Assembly (NCBI GenBank): GCA_963920765.1
Contig: OY987248.1
Location: forward strand, 18,200,539-18,264,538
Source of the DNA: Ulota crispa
Lineage: Eukaryota > Streptophyta > Bryopsida > Orthotrichales > Orthotrichaceae
DNA length: 64,000 nucleotides
Reading direction: 5' to 3'
Made by a program: the position numbers and the translations under genes. Of this stretch, positions 36,718-49,500 are shown piece by piece; position 1 is the stretch's first letter; every line of letters begins with the position of its first letter. Under the pieces are notes generated by a model, which saw only the letters and a list, made by a program, of their open reading frames with translations, had not been told where the DNA came from and searched no databases.

Positions 36718-38543
36718 GTACGATACTCTGTCTATATCCTCTTGGATTTAATGTACATTGCATACAACACGCCTTAACCAGTCACCAATCACGCAGCAAT
36801 TTTCTCACTCAATTTTTTTTTCTTCTTCTTCCAGAGACAGAACGTTCCATGTCCAGAGCCTCTAAGGATTTTCCTTCTGCTTGCTTCTTTCAAATCACTA
36901 AGTTCAGGCACCTTTCTACCAAATCTCTACAAATTTTCTACCAGAAATCTACGTACAAGGGAAGAATAAAAGCGCGAGACGTCCGCACAAAATTTCAAAA
37001 AAGATTCCTCTGTTCTCGCCGTGCAGCAACTCCTTGAATTTCCTTTCACAACAGCCAAATAAACACAGATTGCACGATAGCCGGAATCGTTTTTCTATCA
37101 AGATTAATCAATGCTCACTTCTGCTGCCGTAAAGCTACCAGCTCGTAATTCTTCAGCAAGACGCCTCTAAAGTCGCACCTCCGCTCAAGAATACCGTTAA
37201 AACCAAGGCCAGTAGGCGGTTCACTAAAACGGCAAAGGACGAAGAATAATCTCGCGCGCTCTAACTTATTAAAAGACTCACGGCTTCCGTATGCAAGTGG
37301 ACTTCGTGACAGCCACGGGGGAGAACGAGAATCCTGTTTCATACTGATAAGGCACAATCCACTTTCTCCATAGCAAATACCAATACCACGCACATTTCGG
37401 TCGACGCTATTGGTCAAAGACGCAACAAAAATCCAATTCCGACGACTAAAATAAGCACAGTCACAGCATCTGCAACGCTATTCCGAAAACAAAATAAAAA
37501 ACAAAATAAAACATGGTCATGTGAGTTCCGGCGAGCAGCAAATCCGGCAAGCCACGAGGATGTGGGACCAAGGAGCCGCAGATCTCTCTCCATCTCCCTC
37601 CGAAAATATATGTGGACGCAAAATCTCTCACATCCTCCACCGATATTCAAGGGAGCAATGCGCATCAAGATACACAAAGCAAATACATCAAATGCATCAA
37701 ATACATCATCAATTTTGCATAATCCGAAGCTCAACCAGTTGCAGAACTTTGCAGTGTTCTTGAACCTAGACCTAAGCTATTTCGGTTTCAGAGAATCGGC
37801 AGCCACATATACACAAGATATCCGTAGTGGAGCAATAAATAAATACATGATCCTCCACCGATATTCAAGGGAGTAATGCGCATCAAGACACACAAAACAA
37901 ATGCATCAAATACATCAAATACATGATCAATTTGCAATTTGCATAATCCGAAGCTCGACCAGTTGCGGAACTTGCAGTCTCTTGAACCTATGCTTAGACC
38001 TATTTCGGTGTCAGAGCATCGGCAGCCACATAAACAAGATATCCGTAAATACATGATTGGACAATAAAGTATAAAATGCATGCATGAATTAAATGATTTT
38101 GTAAGTAGTCAACTTGTTGCGGCATTGTCCATGAGTGTTGAATGACGGTCGATGCGAGATCCGGCGGTAGCTATGAATGAGGAATTGAGGATAATGATGC
38201 CTGTTGGTGACTGTTTTCCTTTCTAATTGTTCGCGAGTGGCGAAATTGATGGCAAAAGGAGGATTGTTGCATCTTAATCTTTCGATCCTTCGGCGGCGAC
38301 ATGTTAAGCTCATCGTATCAGAGTATCGGAGAGCGTTCGATCGAGAGCTTTTGCTCCCGTGATCTGACGTCGGAGACGACGGAGATGTTGTTTGTGGTCT
38401 TGTAGGCAGTGTTTTATTTTGGGCAGTTTAAGGCCCAATTGCCTCAAAACCAAACAAAAAAAGTGGGTGAGCTTCAAGCCTATGGAAAAAAGAAGGGAGT
38501 TTTTTTTTTTAAAAATGTCAAATTGCAATAATAAAAATTGCAT
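36718..38543. other. CHUP1 upstream region (probable promoter and 5' UTR)
   Basis: Non-repetitive, balanced composition. No strong coding frame. A minus-strand ATG at about 38302 opens a 40-codon frame starting MSPPKDRKIKMQQSSF, which could be a 5' exon or uORF of CHUP1 or of an unseen gene; I cannot decide. Contains the 218-bp duplication listed next. Confidence 0.4.
37633..38060. repeat. Tandem duplication, 218-bp period, two copies
   Basis: Copies begin at 37633 and 37851 with TCCTCCACCGATATTCAAGG. Both contain CATAATCCGAAGCTC, CAGTTGC and TCGGCAGCCACATA. They are roughly 85-90% alike with several small indels. Each copy also has internal CATCAAATA short repeats. Confidence 0.9.
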
Positions 38544-38717
38544 TGCAGTCTAAATTTTTATAAAATTCTCGTCAAATTGAAAATTGATGTCATCACTTTA
38601 AAATTATTTGACGTATTGTCTCATCCAATTTCATGCAATAATTAAGTCATAATAAGAGTTATTTGTATATTTTCAAAAAAATGTCAGTGAATATTTTTTT
38701 GCCCACAAAAAAATCCC

Positions 38718-39645
38718 TTAACCCCTAAATCCCTGGGGCCTTTATTTTGTCAAAAGACACCCAAAACTATCATTTACATTGCAAAGTATAACTTTTTTTG
38801 AAAATTGGTCTTTTTGTGTATCTAACCGTAGGATCTTGTACTAGACTTGTATTAGAATGTGCACACAAAAATCCATAAACTTTGACCGCACAGATTGCAA
38901 GATATTTGCAATTGAATTGCAAAAAAAAGCTTTTTTGCACCTTGCATGACTAGATTATTTGACTTTGAGCTTTTTTAACTTAAAATTTTTGCACTGCAAA
39001 GTTTTGAGGTTTATTTTTTTATGGTGGGAAATTGAGTTAAGAATCTTCCCAAAAAACCTAAAACCAAAAATACCTAATTTTCATTCTTAAAAAAATCATT
39101 AGGTGGATGAAGGTCTGGGATTGAACAAAAACTTAAATTGTTAATAACCCTGCTATGGAATTGAAACACAATAATCCCAATGGCAAAATTGTTCTAAAAA
39201 GAAAACTTCACCCTCCTCAAAAACAAATTTTGAAAAAATGTTAAACTTGCAATTAGAATGAAGTTTATAAGTTATTTTATCAAGAAGATGATTGAATTGC
39301 CCAAAAAACAAGATTGTCCATAACTTTCTCATAATTAGTCCAAATGGAATGAATAAAAGCTTCAGATGTATAAAAAACTATAACCTATGAGAAGAACAAA
39401 ATTTCAAAAAAAATTCAAATTTTTGTAATTTTTTTTGCTGGCTGATCTCCATAAATTTTTGCTTATCTAGGCATACCGTTTGCTTTTGGGCATGGATTGG
39501 AATAAAAATTATATTCCCCAAAAGCTAATGTGTTTCTCTATCTCCAAAAAAAGTTTTAAAAAATCAAGAAAAAAATTGAGGCTATATGTACCTGCCCAAA
39601 ATCTCATTTGTCTCCCAAGGGGACACTTAAGAATTTAGGGGTTAA
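38718..39645. mobile_element. 920-bp piggyBac-type MITE
   Basis: TTAA at 38718-38721 and 39642-39645. Ends CCCCTAAATCCCTGG and, inverted, CCCCTAAATTCTTAAG, with GTGTCCCCTTGGGAGACAAA inside the right end. Its right end matches the truncated unit at 28337-28575. No open frame. Confidence 0.88.
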
Positions 39646-40579
39646 TGCTGCAAACATCCATGCATAAGGGCCACCTTCAGCTCCAACCAAAAATAGGATG
39701 GAGCCTGCAAGCTACAAACCATTTTCAAAGAATGGAGGAAAACCAAAACCAAAAACTACAAGTTGTAGGGCATGGACGTGCTGTGCTTCTGTTTGCTTCG
39801 CAGGCTCCTATCAGGGTGGGCTGTAGTTAGGTTTTGACCGTGACAGAATTAAAAGCCTCTCGTGAAAGCAAGACAAATTTGAATCCTGCTCGTACGTATC
39901 ATTATTAACACTCTGACACTGACAGTGCTCAGAAATGTTGTCAGTGTTTCTGGGGCAAGCGGGGGAATTGGGGGAACTGGCATTTAGTATATTGTCAGCC
40001 AGTAGAAATTGCAAAAAAAACAAGTTTGAAATTTGAAATTTGAAAGCGCCTCTTATAAAACAGGCCACATGTTTCAAGGAAGAACTAACTATAGTATAAA
40101 TGTAGGAAATGTGCAATGTATGCTTGTGAAAATTTGGTTGAAAAGTGGAGAATACAGAATTTTAGGCGTTGGATTAAAAAAAAATTCTTCAAATGTTGGA
40201 TATTGTAAAAGTGGTACCTTTGAAACACATTGACCTTCACAAATCAATCATGCAAATGTAATGTGCATCTCAATCACTTATGGAGTAAGTTGCAAGTTGT
40301 CCTACAAATTGTTTATCAATGACTGAAGATTATGAGCTCCATAATTTATTAAAACATATATTTGAAGAACAACTAGGATCATTTTCAATACATGTAATTT
40401 TTCCTAATACATAATTTTGATTTTGCCAAAAATATCCAATACAATGAATGCAATAATGTTATGAAAGTGTTAGTCTATCACTTGCACAGTGGATGCTCAC
40501 TCTTTTAGGATGGTACATTGACATCAAGGATGATGAAAACGTGAAGTGTAAAACACAAATTTGCATGTTGCAGAGGAGT
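39646..40579. other. Intergenic DNA, no gene seen
   Basis: No convincing reading frame or element on either strand. Confidence 0.5.
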
Positions 40580-40944
40580 TTAACTCGTAAAGGACGGATG
40601 GATCACCGTGGCTTGCCCTGCCTGTAGCATTCTACAATGTTTTGCACATGGGCACTAGTAGTATTGCTTCAAAAAGTTGGAAAATTCAACAATGCATGGT
40701 GCCCTCATGAAAATTGCAAGAAGGGCAACTTGGGAGATAACATTATGTTTCTGAATCTTATCACTTTTTGGGTTACAAAAAAATGAATGCATCTCAAGAG
40801 GTAATTTTTTGTCTTCCATGATGGACCATGTGTTTATGGTCACTTCAGAAAAAAAATCAGATGAGAAACAACTTTTTTCTTAATCACAGAATGTTTTTTA
40901 GAGCCGGAGGACGTTTTTTGTCCTTCTTGACATTTAGGGGTTAA
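40580..40944. mobile_element. TTAA-bounded non-autonomous element, about 357 bp
   Basis: TTAA at 40580-40583 followed by CTCGTAAAGGACGG, and TTAA at 40941-40944 preceded by GACATTTAGGGG. Interior homologous to 16383-16761. The right TTAA is shared with the next element. Confidence 0.7.
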
Positions 40945-41161
40945 CCCCTGAAGGGCCCTTGGGCTCTGGAGCTACGATACCAAATACGGCCGCAATCAAT
41001 ATTCAAAAGTTTGTATCAATTGGAAATTAAGTGTCATAACCATACATATTGAAGGGTTGTCTGATGGTGGGTGCATAAATTTTTTTGGAAAGCTCCCAGA
41101 GCAATTCAAATATGGCCATACATATAGCCACAAAAGGGCTTTTGTGACGTTCAAGGGTTAA
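40941..41161. mobile_element. 213-bp TTAA-bounded MITE, abutting the previous one
   Basis: TTAA at 40941-40944 and 41158-41161. Left end CCCCTGAAGGGCCC; right end, inverted, CCCTTGAACGTCAC. Short TIR, no coding capacity. A TTAA element inserted at the TTAA of another is what piggyBac target choice would produce. Confidence 0.65.
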
Positions 41162-41417
41162 AACACAACTTGATTGGGTATACATTTACCCTCCACGGTT
41201 GAAAACTCATTTATACAAAAAGGACAAAGATAATCTTCAAAGGTTGAACAAAGAACAAAAAGACTCCATCCTCCCCATGGGGTTAACCTCTAAATACTTG
41301 AAGTTACTTTTCTTGGTTCAAGAAGGCATTTTGGAAGTTTTTGAATATAGTTGTAAGATCATTATTAAACAGTGAAACAAAATTGTAACTGTATGATCTT
41401 GAACTTCAAGGCTTCTA

Positions 41418-41730
41418 AGGTAGGAACACCCATAAGCATGAGTGTCCCCATAACCGTCACTTCTAAAATCTTGAAAAATCTGTGGAAGTGAATAGATGTA
41501 ATGACAAGGATGTACAACATGCAAACATAAAACCTTAAAAGTGGTTATGGGTGCAATGGCATTTTGCTCTTTAAAAATTCACAACTTATTCTCACAGTAT
41601 CCAAATAATACATTCAAAAGTGCAAACTCATTTATTTCTATTCCTAATAGGGTCCTATAATTTGCTAGTTGTTTATTACTAGTCATCATGTTCAAAACCC
41701 TTAGTTTGATGTTTATGGGGGCTCCTACCT
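41418..41730. mobile_element. MITE family A, copy 3
   Basis: Termini AGGTAGGAACACCCATAAGC and, at the right, GGGGGCTCCTACCT; TA on both sides (41416-41417 and 41731-41732). Confidence 0.88.
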
Positions 41731-42347
41731 TAGATGATGTTGCCAAAAAATCTTAAAATAAACATACATATGTAAAGATACTTGTGATTGAACTGAGGAT
41801 GGGTATAGATTTCATTGTTCTTTTTGGTGTTACCCAAAACTTGTTATGCAAAAATGGCAATTTTTGGGTACAATTTTGGGAACCAATCACTTTTGATGGT
41901 TTAGTATTTATTGTTGTTGCTTCAAAACCAATGAATCCCCTTCCAAATCCATGACAACAATTTCACAAATGAGCCTACAATGCAACACTCAAGAAGTTAT
42001 CACCTAACACAAAGAAAGTTCGTAATTCCAATAAAGGGCCAAAAACCTTCAAGAACAAAGAGAATTCAAAGGTGAATGCATTTTGATTTGTTTAACAAAG
42101 AGATTCCAAGTGAAATTGGCATAAAAGACATATGCATTTTATTAAATGATGAATTTTCAATAGAAGGCCCCTCAATGCCTAGGGAGAGATTTTCATTTGA
42201 TTTTCAACTTGGTGTTTATTTTTCCAATGTGGCAGCTTGTCATATGCTCTTTAGTGACACTTTTTAGCACATTTTTTAATGTGCACAAGACATGCTTGTA
42301 GTTTCGCTTCCACAAAAAAAAATTGGAATGTAATAAATTGAGTATTA

Positions 42348-42661
42348 AGGTAGGAACACCCATAAGGGTTAGTGTCCCCATAACCGTCACCTCTAAAATC
42401 TTGGAAAATCTGCAAAAATAAATAGATGTAAGTACAAGGATGTACAACATGTGAACATGAAACTTGAGTGTCAATTATGGGTACAATGACAATTTGCTCT
42501 TTAAAAATTCACAACTTATTCTTAGAGTATCCAAATAATACTTTTGAAGGTGCAAACTCATTATTTTCTTGTTCCTAACATGATCCTATAATTTGCTAGA
42601 TGTTTATTAATAGTCATCATGATCAAAACCCTTAAACTAAGGCTTATGGGTGTTCCTACCT
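42348..42661. mobile_element. MITE family A, copy 4
   Basis: Termini AGGTAGGAACACCCATAAGG and GCTTATGGGTGTTCCTACCT; TA at 42346-42347 and 42662-42663. About 90% like copy 3. Confidence 0.88.
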
Positions 42662-42663
42662 TA

Positions 42664-44777
42664 AGGCTAACATCAAAGTGTAGCTTCTCCAAATAAATAA
42701 TTTCAAATTTCAAACATTCAAATCTCAACCTTCAACAAAATCTTAAAGTTTCTTGAACACTAAAATTTGGTGCCGTGGGCATTTAGTGGTTAATCTCTCA
42801 ATATATGTTTTTCTTAGTATTCTCAAATGTTGTTTTGATTATTTGCTCTCATTGAAAATGACAATCTTTAACAAAACAATTGAACACATAGCCTATCCAA
42901 GGTTCAAGAGTTGTTGATGTACTTGATTGTAGTTCCTAGAGAATGGGGATTAAGATGAAAAATCAAATTTAAAGAGCAATTACGGTTAAAGAACAAATTA
43001 GATTTCAAATACTTTAGATGGAGGTATGTACTAGCTTGAATGTACAACAAGAATTCAAAACACAATCTTTGTTACTTTTGTAGACTTTTTACTCAATCAA
43101 CTTTTTATTTTTATTTTTATCATTCTACTTAAAACTTTGTGACCAAAATGTGCTTTCAACATTGTCCTATTTGGTGTTTAAAAACTTTTCAACTACCAAT
43201 ATTATGCATCAAATTTTTTACAACTCTATATTACAATTTAAACTCCTTTGCATAACTTAGTAAAATTTTAAGTATTATCTAGTAGTCTTCATGTTTTGTT
43301 AATTTCTTGATTAGTATGTACAAAAATATCATTGTAAAATTTCTAAAGTAGTATCATATTAGCAATATGATAGTATAATTTTCATGCATATCAATATTTA
43401 GAAAATGTAGGAGTAAAAAGAAATCATTAATCAGCAATTCTACAATGCTAAACTTACATGAAATAAGGCCTTCAAGAAATGCAACTATAGTACCAATTTT
43501 GGTGCTATTTAGCTATTAATTAAATAATCATCAATAATAACCATCAACTAATTGGAAAAACACTATATGTGTCGATAACAAAGTGCATTTTTTTGCGATG
43601 AATTACACATGCAGTTGCACACAAAATTCAATGTTTGCATCAATTTCAAATTATCTATCAAATGACGTCTTTGCGCTCTATCTCATGCTTCACGGTATTT
43701 TTTCATCAAATCCGCTTTACAATAGTTAACAAATCTGATGTAAAGTGATACTCTAGGCTTGGTTCAACATTATTCAAGCTTGTGCTGTTACATTTATCAA
43801 TAGAGTAGATGACTTATTTTAGAATTATTTCTCACAAGCTTCATAGGGTTAGAAATTCAAATACTTCAAGCTTTCTTTTGCAAATAATACATCCTTTTTA
43901 AATTAGAAATGCCTTATTTATGGTTGAATTTATTTCATTCATGGCATGATTCCCTCAATAGATGAAGTGTCATTAGATAACAATATATCCAAGATTGGTG
44001 CAACTTTATGGTGGTTTAGAATTAGACATTTACAAAGTACTTTCCATTTTTTCATAAGAGAATATCTTGAGTTGTTGACTAATGTAGAGTTTACCTTCTT
44101 TCCAATGGCACCCTAGAGAAAATGCAAATGCCTTGTTTTGAACTCCCCTCTTAGTGAAAGGCTTATATTTGTGAATGTTTATTTGTTTTCTTTCATTGGC
44201 CAAACAACATGCACCCTAGAATGCATGCATCAAAGGAAAAAAATGCATGGAAATGTCCATGTGTATACATGCAACTATAAGGTTAGTTGATGTTAGTAAC
44301 TTTCATCAAAAAATTGGCACACCTAAAGTTGTTTTTAGAGGGATTTGGCAACTGCCTTCATTCTTCACCCAATTTCATGTGTTGTTATGATAGCCAATGT
44401 CAAAAAGAGAATAAATTCTCGCCAAAAAAGAAAAAAGGAGTCATCCCAAACAATTTCCTTGGCACAAGTCAAATATATTTCCAATTACCACATTTGAAAC
44501 TTGAAAGGACCATTGGATTATTTTCACCTTGTCATTTAACCTTCTAACATCTTCCTACATGAACCCGAAAGACACCTTCAAGGTGCCAAATATTGTTCTA
44601 TTGCTAGATCTTGCTTGAGATCTTGCTACTTTGAGGAGGTGAAATCTCCTAAAGTTAGGCTTTGCTACATTTGAGGCTCTCATAGCTAGTCGGAACTTTT
44701 GCAAGGTGGAAAAACAAAGTTCTAAAAGTTGACCTCCAATTCAAAATAACCAACCACATCATTGAATATTTTGTCTT
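42664..44777. other. AT-rich intergenic DNA, no gene seen
   Basis: Frames are short and of random composition on both strands. No repeat family recognised. Confidence 0.55.
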
Positions 44778-45732
44778 TTAACCCCTAAAGGACCAACTGT
44801 CCCCTCAAGGGACAAATGGATTTTGGGCATGTACCTATAGCTAATATACTTTTTGTGATTTTTTGAAACTTTTACTAAAAGTGGAGAATTCAAAGATCTA
44901 TGTGGGCATCTAATTTTTTCTTCATTCCAACATTTATTGAAGAAGTTATGCATGAATTTCTGGAAAAGGGGGAGGGCGGGTAGCCCAAAAAAAATTCAAA
45001 ATTGTATTTTTTTAAAATAAAAATCTGAAATTGGTTCTTTAGATTTTTATATAAGTGGAAATCTTTGGATCATTCAATGTTGATTAATGAGATGAAAGTT
45101 ATGAGAAATTTTTGTTTGCGGGTAGGTATGGGACTCCCAAACCTCCATTCTTTTCACTCCTTGTAAAATTTGTTGCTTTACCTTTTTGAGCTCTTTGTGT
45201 TTTTTTTTTTGAATTTTTTTCTTGCAAGTTGTAGTAGACTAAGATTCCTTGGTTTTCACCATTTGGATTAAAGTAAATCACATTTCCAAATTTTGCATAA
45301 ATTCTCCAGTATTGCCTAAAGTATATGCAAATTTCGTGGCCTTGCGGCATTGCAAGATTTTACAAAATATGATTCACACCTCCAGCTCATTTGAAAATTC
45401 TCCCACATTTACCTAACTTTGTCTTCTATATGGAAAAAATAAACCTCAACTTTGCGTATAGCAATTTTTTTGATTTACAAGCCGTCAAAGGCTTTTGAAA
45501 TTTTTGGGCAGCAAGAAAAAAAACTTTGTTTTTCACTTTAGATGTCAATATCTCACTCCTCTACATCTAGAATGAGCTGAAATTTTTCCCACAAGTACCT
45601 CCCATAGTCTAGGGCAAGATCCTACAATTAAATTTTCAAATTTTTTTTTTCCTACCTTTCTACTCATTCCCCCAAAAGTGGCAGTTTTCAGTGATTTTTA
45701 CAGAAAAATGGGCTTGGTCCTTTAGGAGTTAA
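44778..45732. mobile_element. 947-bp piggyBac-type MITE (inverted orientation)
   Basis: TTAA at 44778-44781 and 45729-45732; ends CCCCTAAAGGACCAAC and, inverted, CTCCTAAAGGACCAAG. It is the reverse-orientation relative of 13212-14189 and 52840-53793, sharing the inner phrases for GGAGGTTTGGGAGTCCCA and AAAACTGCCACTTTTGG. Confidence 0.9.
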
Positions 45733-45854
45733 GTCTTTAAAATTTTGAGGACAAAGACTAGATTTCAAGAATATTTTTTACTTTTATCATCCTTTTTGTT
45801 GAGTCTATCCCTTGTACTAAAAAGAAGACAAATGTGTATGTACTTATAAGAATT

Positions 45855-46035
45855 TTTTTGATGGATACCCTTGAAGTTTGTGATATTTGTATAAATGCCC
45901 CTTGTTTTCCAAAAAATGCACAAATATCCTTGGACCATGGTTTTTATGCATTTGTTTTGCTATGTATGCCACTTCCTTTTCCCTATGTGCGCACATTGCT
46001 ACTTCTCACAAACTTCAAGGGTATCCATCAATTTT
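45855..46035. mobile_element. Degenerate long-TIR MITE (relative of 57911-58229)
   Basis: GGATACCCTTGAAGTTTGTG at the left and its inverse CAAACTTCAAGGGTATCC at the right; inner CACAAATATCCTTGGACCAT matches the copy in the PAC1-like gene. Confidence 0.65.
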
Positions 46036-46572
46036 TTCATAATTATAATAGGGGCATTTGAGTTCTTTTTTAAACTCCAAGAGTTCTATCTTTTGGCAAA
46101 AGTTCCGATTCTAATGTCCACTATTGGAATTTGTTTAAAAACGAAGAATGTATGCAAAAAAATTCGATATTGATACACCTGTTCGACCTTGCTAGTTAAG
46201 TTGGTAGTGTTAACAATTTGCTGATACTTAATAAAACTATATCACTAGCAATCAGGGTTTTAAGTCAAGAGACAGGCAGCTGACCTAAACCTCAACTTTA
46301 AACTATAAAGGAAAGGGGCTCTCTTTTTCTTCTGATATCATTTGATTGTGTATTTGGTTATGAGTCTTTGTATTTTTGTTGATGAAGGATTATTCGCATA
46401 GCAATATAGAACCAAGAAGCACTTGTCTGTTCTTCTTACTAGTCACGCTTAAGTCAGATACTGGTAGTAACTTCTTTTGGCTTGACAATGACAACCGAGT
46501 CCTATATTAGTCAGAACCGGGATTCCACCAAATCCAAACAAACTCAAATCAGCATAAAAGTAATTAGACTTA

Positions 46573-49500
46573 TCAATGGCTACTACGAACGACAGCAGGA
46601 TTTTCTGGAACATTTGTTCTCAGCCTAAGATAAACACTTTTCGTGCGCCATGCTAAAACTACAGCAACAAGAACGGCCATCACAGACACAGAAGCTAGAA
46701 TGAGGAGTGAGTATCCGAAACACCTCCTCCCATAACAGGAGTTCAAATCTTCGGCGTCCCATTGCCGGTTTGGGAACTGTCGGTGATAAAGCCTCACTTC
46801 ACGGTCATACAATTCTCCCACAACTTTAGCAGAAAGAAGGTAAGCACCAACGGGAACAATAGACCTGCAAAAAAACAAAACACAACTACAATTTTTTCAG
46901 CAGCTCACTAGATCCTTTTATTTCATTTTCTTTTATAAAATTTGACATTACGCTTCAAAACAGCAACAAAACACACCCATAGAAAGTAGAAAACAAGTCC
47001 TACAACAGTAAAAAGACTGGTTTGGAAATCATTGTAATTGAATATGGGCTTCTAGTATTGTTTTCGAGCACTAGGGGTTAAGTAATGTAGAAGTAAATAA
47101 TGGGAATTCAAGACCAACTTACACAATTGCTTTATAAATTGCAGGGAATTGGCTGAGTCCGAAAATTTCAGACGCGATGCATGGGATCAAACTCCAGAAA
47201 GCACCGTAAGCAAGTCCTATACAGGCCGACCCCAATGCCAATATATTGGGAGCTGCAGGATACACTAGCGTTAGTATTAACTCTTGAATGACAGACATCA
47301 TAAAATACCACAAAATCTAAGACAGTCTCTCCATAGCTTGGTGCTCGTTGTAGAAATCAAACACTCTTTAATGTGGATACCGATATCAGGTAACATGGAT
47401 TTTTGTACATGGACTGAAGAAAGTAGTGGGTACAGGGTTACTTACAACCAGTGGCAAGGATCAGGCAACCAAACATCATGGTGAGATGCGCAGCAGTGAG
47501 ACTGAGTGGCCTTGGGAAACCTTTTCTTAGCAACGAGTCTGACCCATACCTGTGGCACCAATCCAAACAGCCAACAAAAAAACAAAAAATTCAGACAAAA
47601 ACAAGATTTTCAGTAAAAACAGACTGTTCTAAGAATTTTAAGTCAATAATGTTTTCCCTGATTCGTAGAGAGGACTCTTTATAATCGAAGTGATCATACA
47701 AAGGTCACGCCATGATAAAGGTGTTCATATAATCAGTCTAATTTTATTGAAGAGCTCTGTTAAAAAGATCAGCAGGTTTGAAATGATAATTGATCTCAGA
47801 AGGATTCAAAGTTCAGGCAACAGACCCTGCAATAAGGCGACCGAAGCAGCTCCATATACTGAATAAGCCTACCAAAAGCTCCACTTCGTCCAAATCCACC
47901 GCTTTTCCCATCTAGCGAGACCAAAAACCTGATTTAGTTTTAAAATCTGTCTCGGTGAACCAATTTTGCAGATCGAGCACAGATCAGAGCAGCAGAAAAG
48001 TTAAATACAGGAATTTAATTTAGCACAGAAGTACAGGAATCTGGTTTAGCATTGAAGACCTGGGAGAGATTGTTGATAACCGCCAACCCACAACCAGGGC
48101 CCATCATGGCAACAAAAGCGAGAATCCTGCAAGTTGGTTGAGCTCACCTTGCATTAACATAAGGAAAAATAGCATGAAGGACCTACAAATTACACGCTTT
48201 TCATGCAAAGCACCTTTAAAAATATCTAACACAAAAGAGACATTTTACGGCACTCTATGGAAAGTCAAGTATCCAAACGGACATAAGCATATGTTACCAA
48301 AAGTTTGCAGTTCGTATGGCACTCCATAGTGTCATGTCCGGTTGTTCAAGAGGAACCTCGACTGCACTTTTTGCATATCCTGGCTTGCCCACACCAACCT
48401 CTGACTTCAACTCAGATTCGCCTTTAAGAGGTGCTTGCTCCTCATCCTCTGTGTTATGAGTGTTGTGTTTGGCTGTATGCATTCACAAATTGCGTAAGCA
48501 GTTGGTAGGATTTAGGGTTTAAGATTTGGAGTTAGGCTGGAAGACAGGTGCTTGTCTCAGTAGGATTTCAATATGACCAACGAAGTACCTTGAACAACTC
48601 GGTGGAGCATTATGTGGCCTTCACTGGCATCGGCGTTAGCTACTTCAACAGGAGCTGTGTACACAAAGTCTCGTTCACCAGTTATACGTCTTTTCAGCAT
48701 CACAACTGGCCTGTAAACTACCTGAAGGGTTGGCAATATCAGCAGCAGAAATTCTCAAAAATAGAATTATAAGCGAATTTAACAAGTAACTGAACAAAAT
48801 TCTGGCTTAAACGAAGTGACATGATTCTATTTTTAAGTAACGAAGGTGAACCTGTAGGTGCTTCTGGACTCACCGGAAGTACTAGTGTGAGGCCCATGGT
48901 TGTAAGCATCACAACTGCAAACGCGACAAGCACAGGCTTCGGCAATAATTCATCTTCTGCAAATTCCTATGAAATCCCAAGTGACACTTCAGCAGTATGA
49001 AGTCACCAGTCTAAAGAAATTGCTTACCATATCTTCATATTTGCAGTTCTTTTTGTGCTTGGTACTAATGATGTTAGCTTCAATACTCTACTCTGATAAC
49101 AAAAGGTAAATTGGGAACCAACAAGAAAGAGAAGAGCTTGTACTTCGGTAAGAATGGTCATCAAAAGAAAAAGCGCCAAGCTGATGATGGCCCCCTTCAA
49201 AATACATGAAAAAATGACAAGGGAGCAACGTGAGTAAACCATCAACAATATCAGAAAGCAGATAATCCATATTTCATGTAGTTAGATTGAATACACCGTG
49301 AAATATTGACCTTCCAAGCTTTTGAAATGTGAGCTTACATATGTTAAGCGAAACCTCCACAGCAGATTAACTCGGTGATTGCCTCCAAAATCTTCAGAAG
49401 GGTAGGGACGTATCAACAGTGCAAGAGCTAAGCCTGTAACTGTTGGGCCAAGGGCAACTAGAAGAACGTACTTATCTACATCTGGTCTAATAAATGCCTT

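Noticed and set aside
48548..48772. Plus-strand 74-codon frame inside the MFS gene
   Set aside because: It is the antisense of exon 9 (48589-48721), which fits the phase on both sides.
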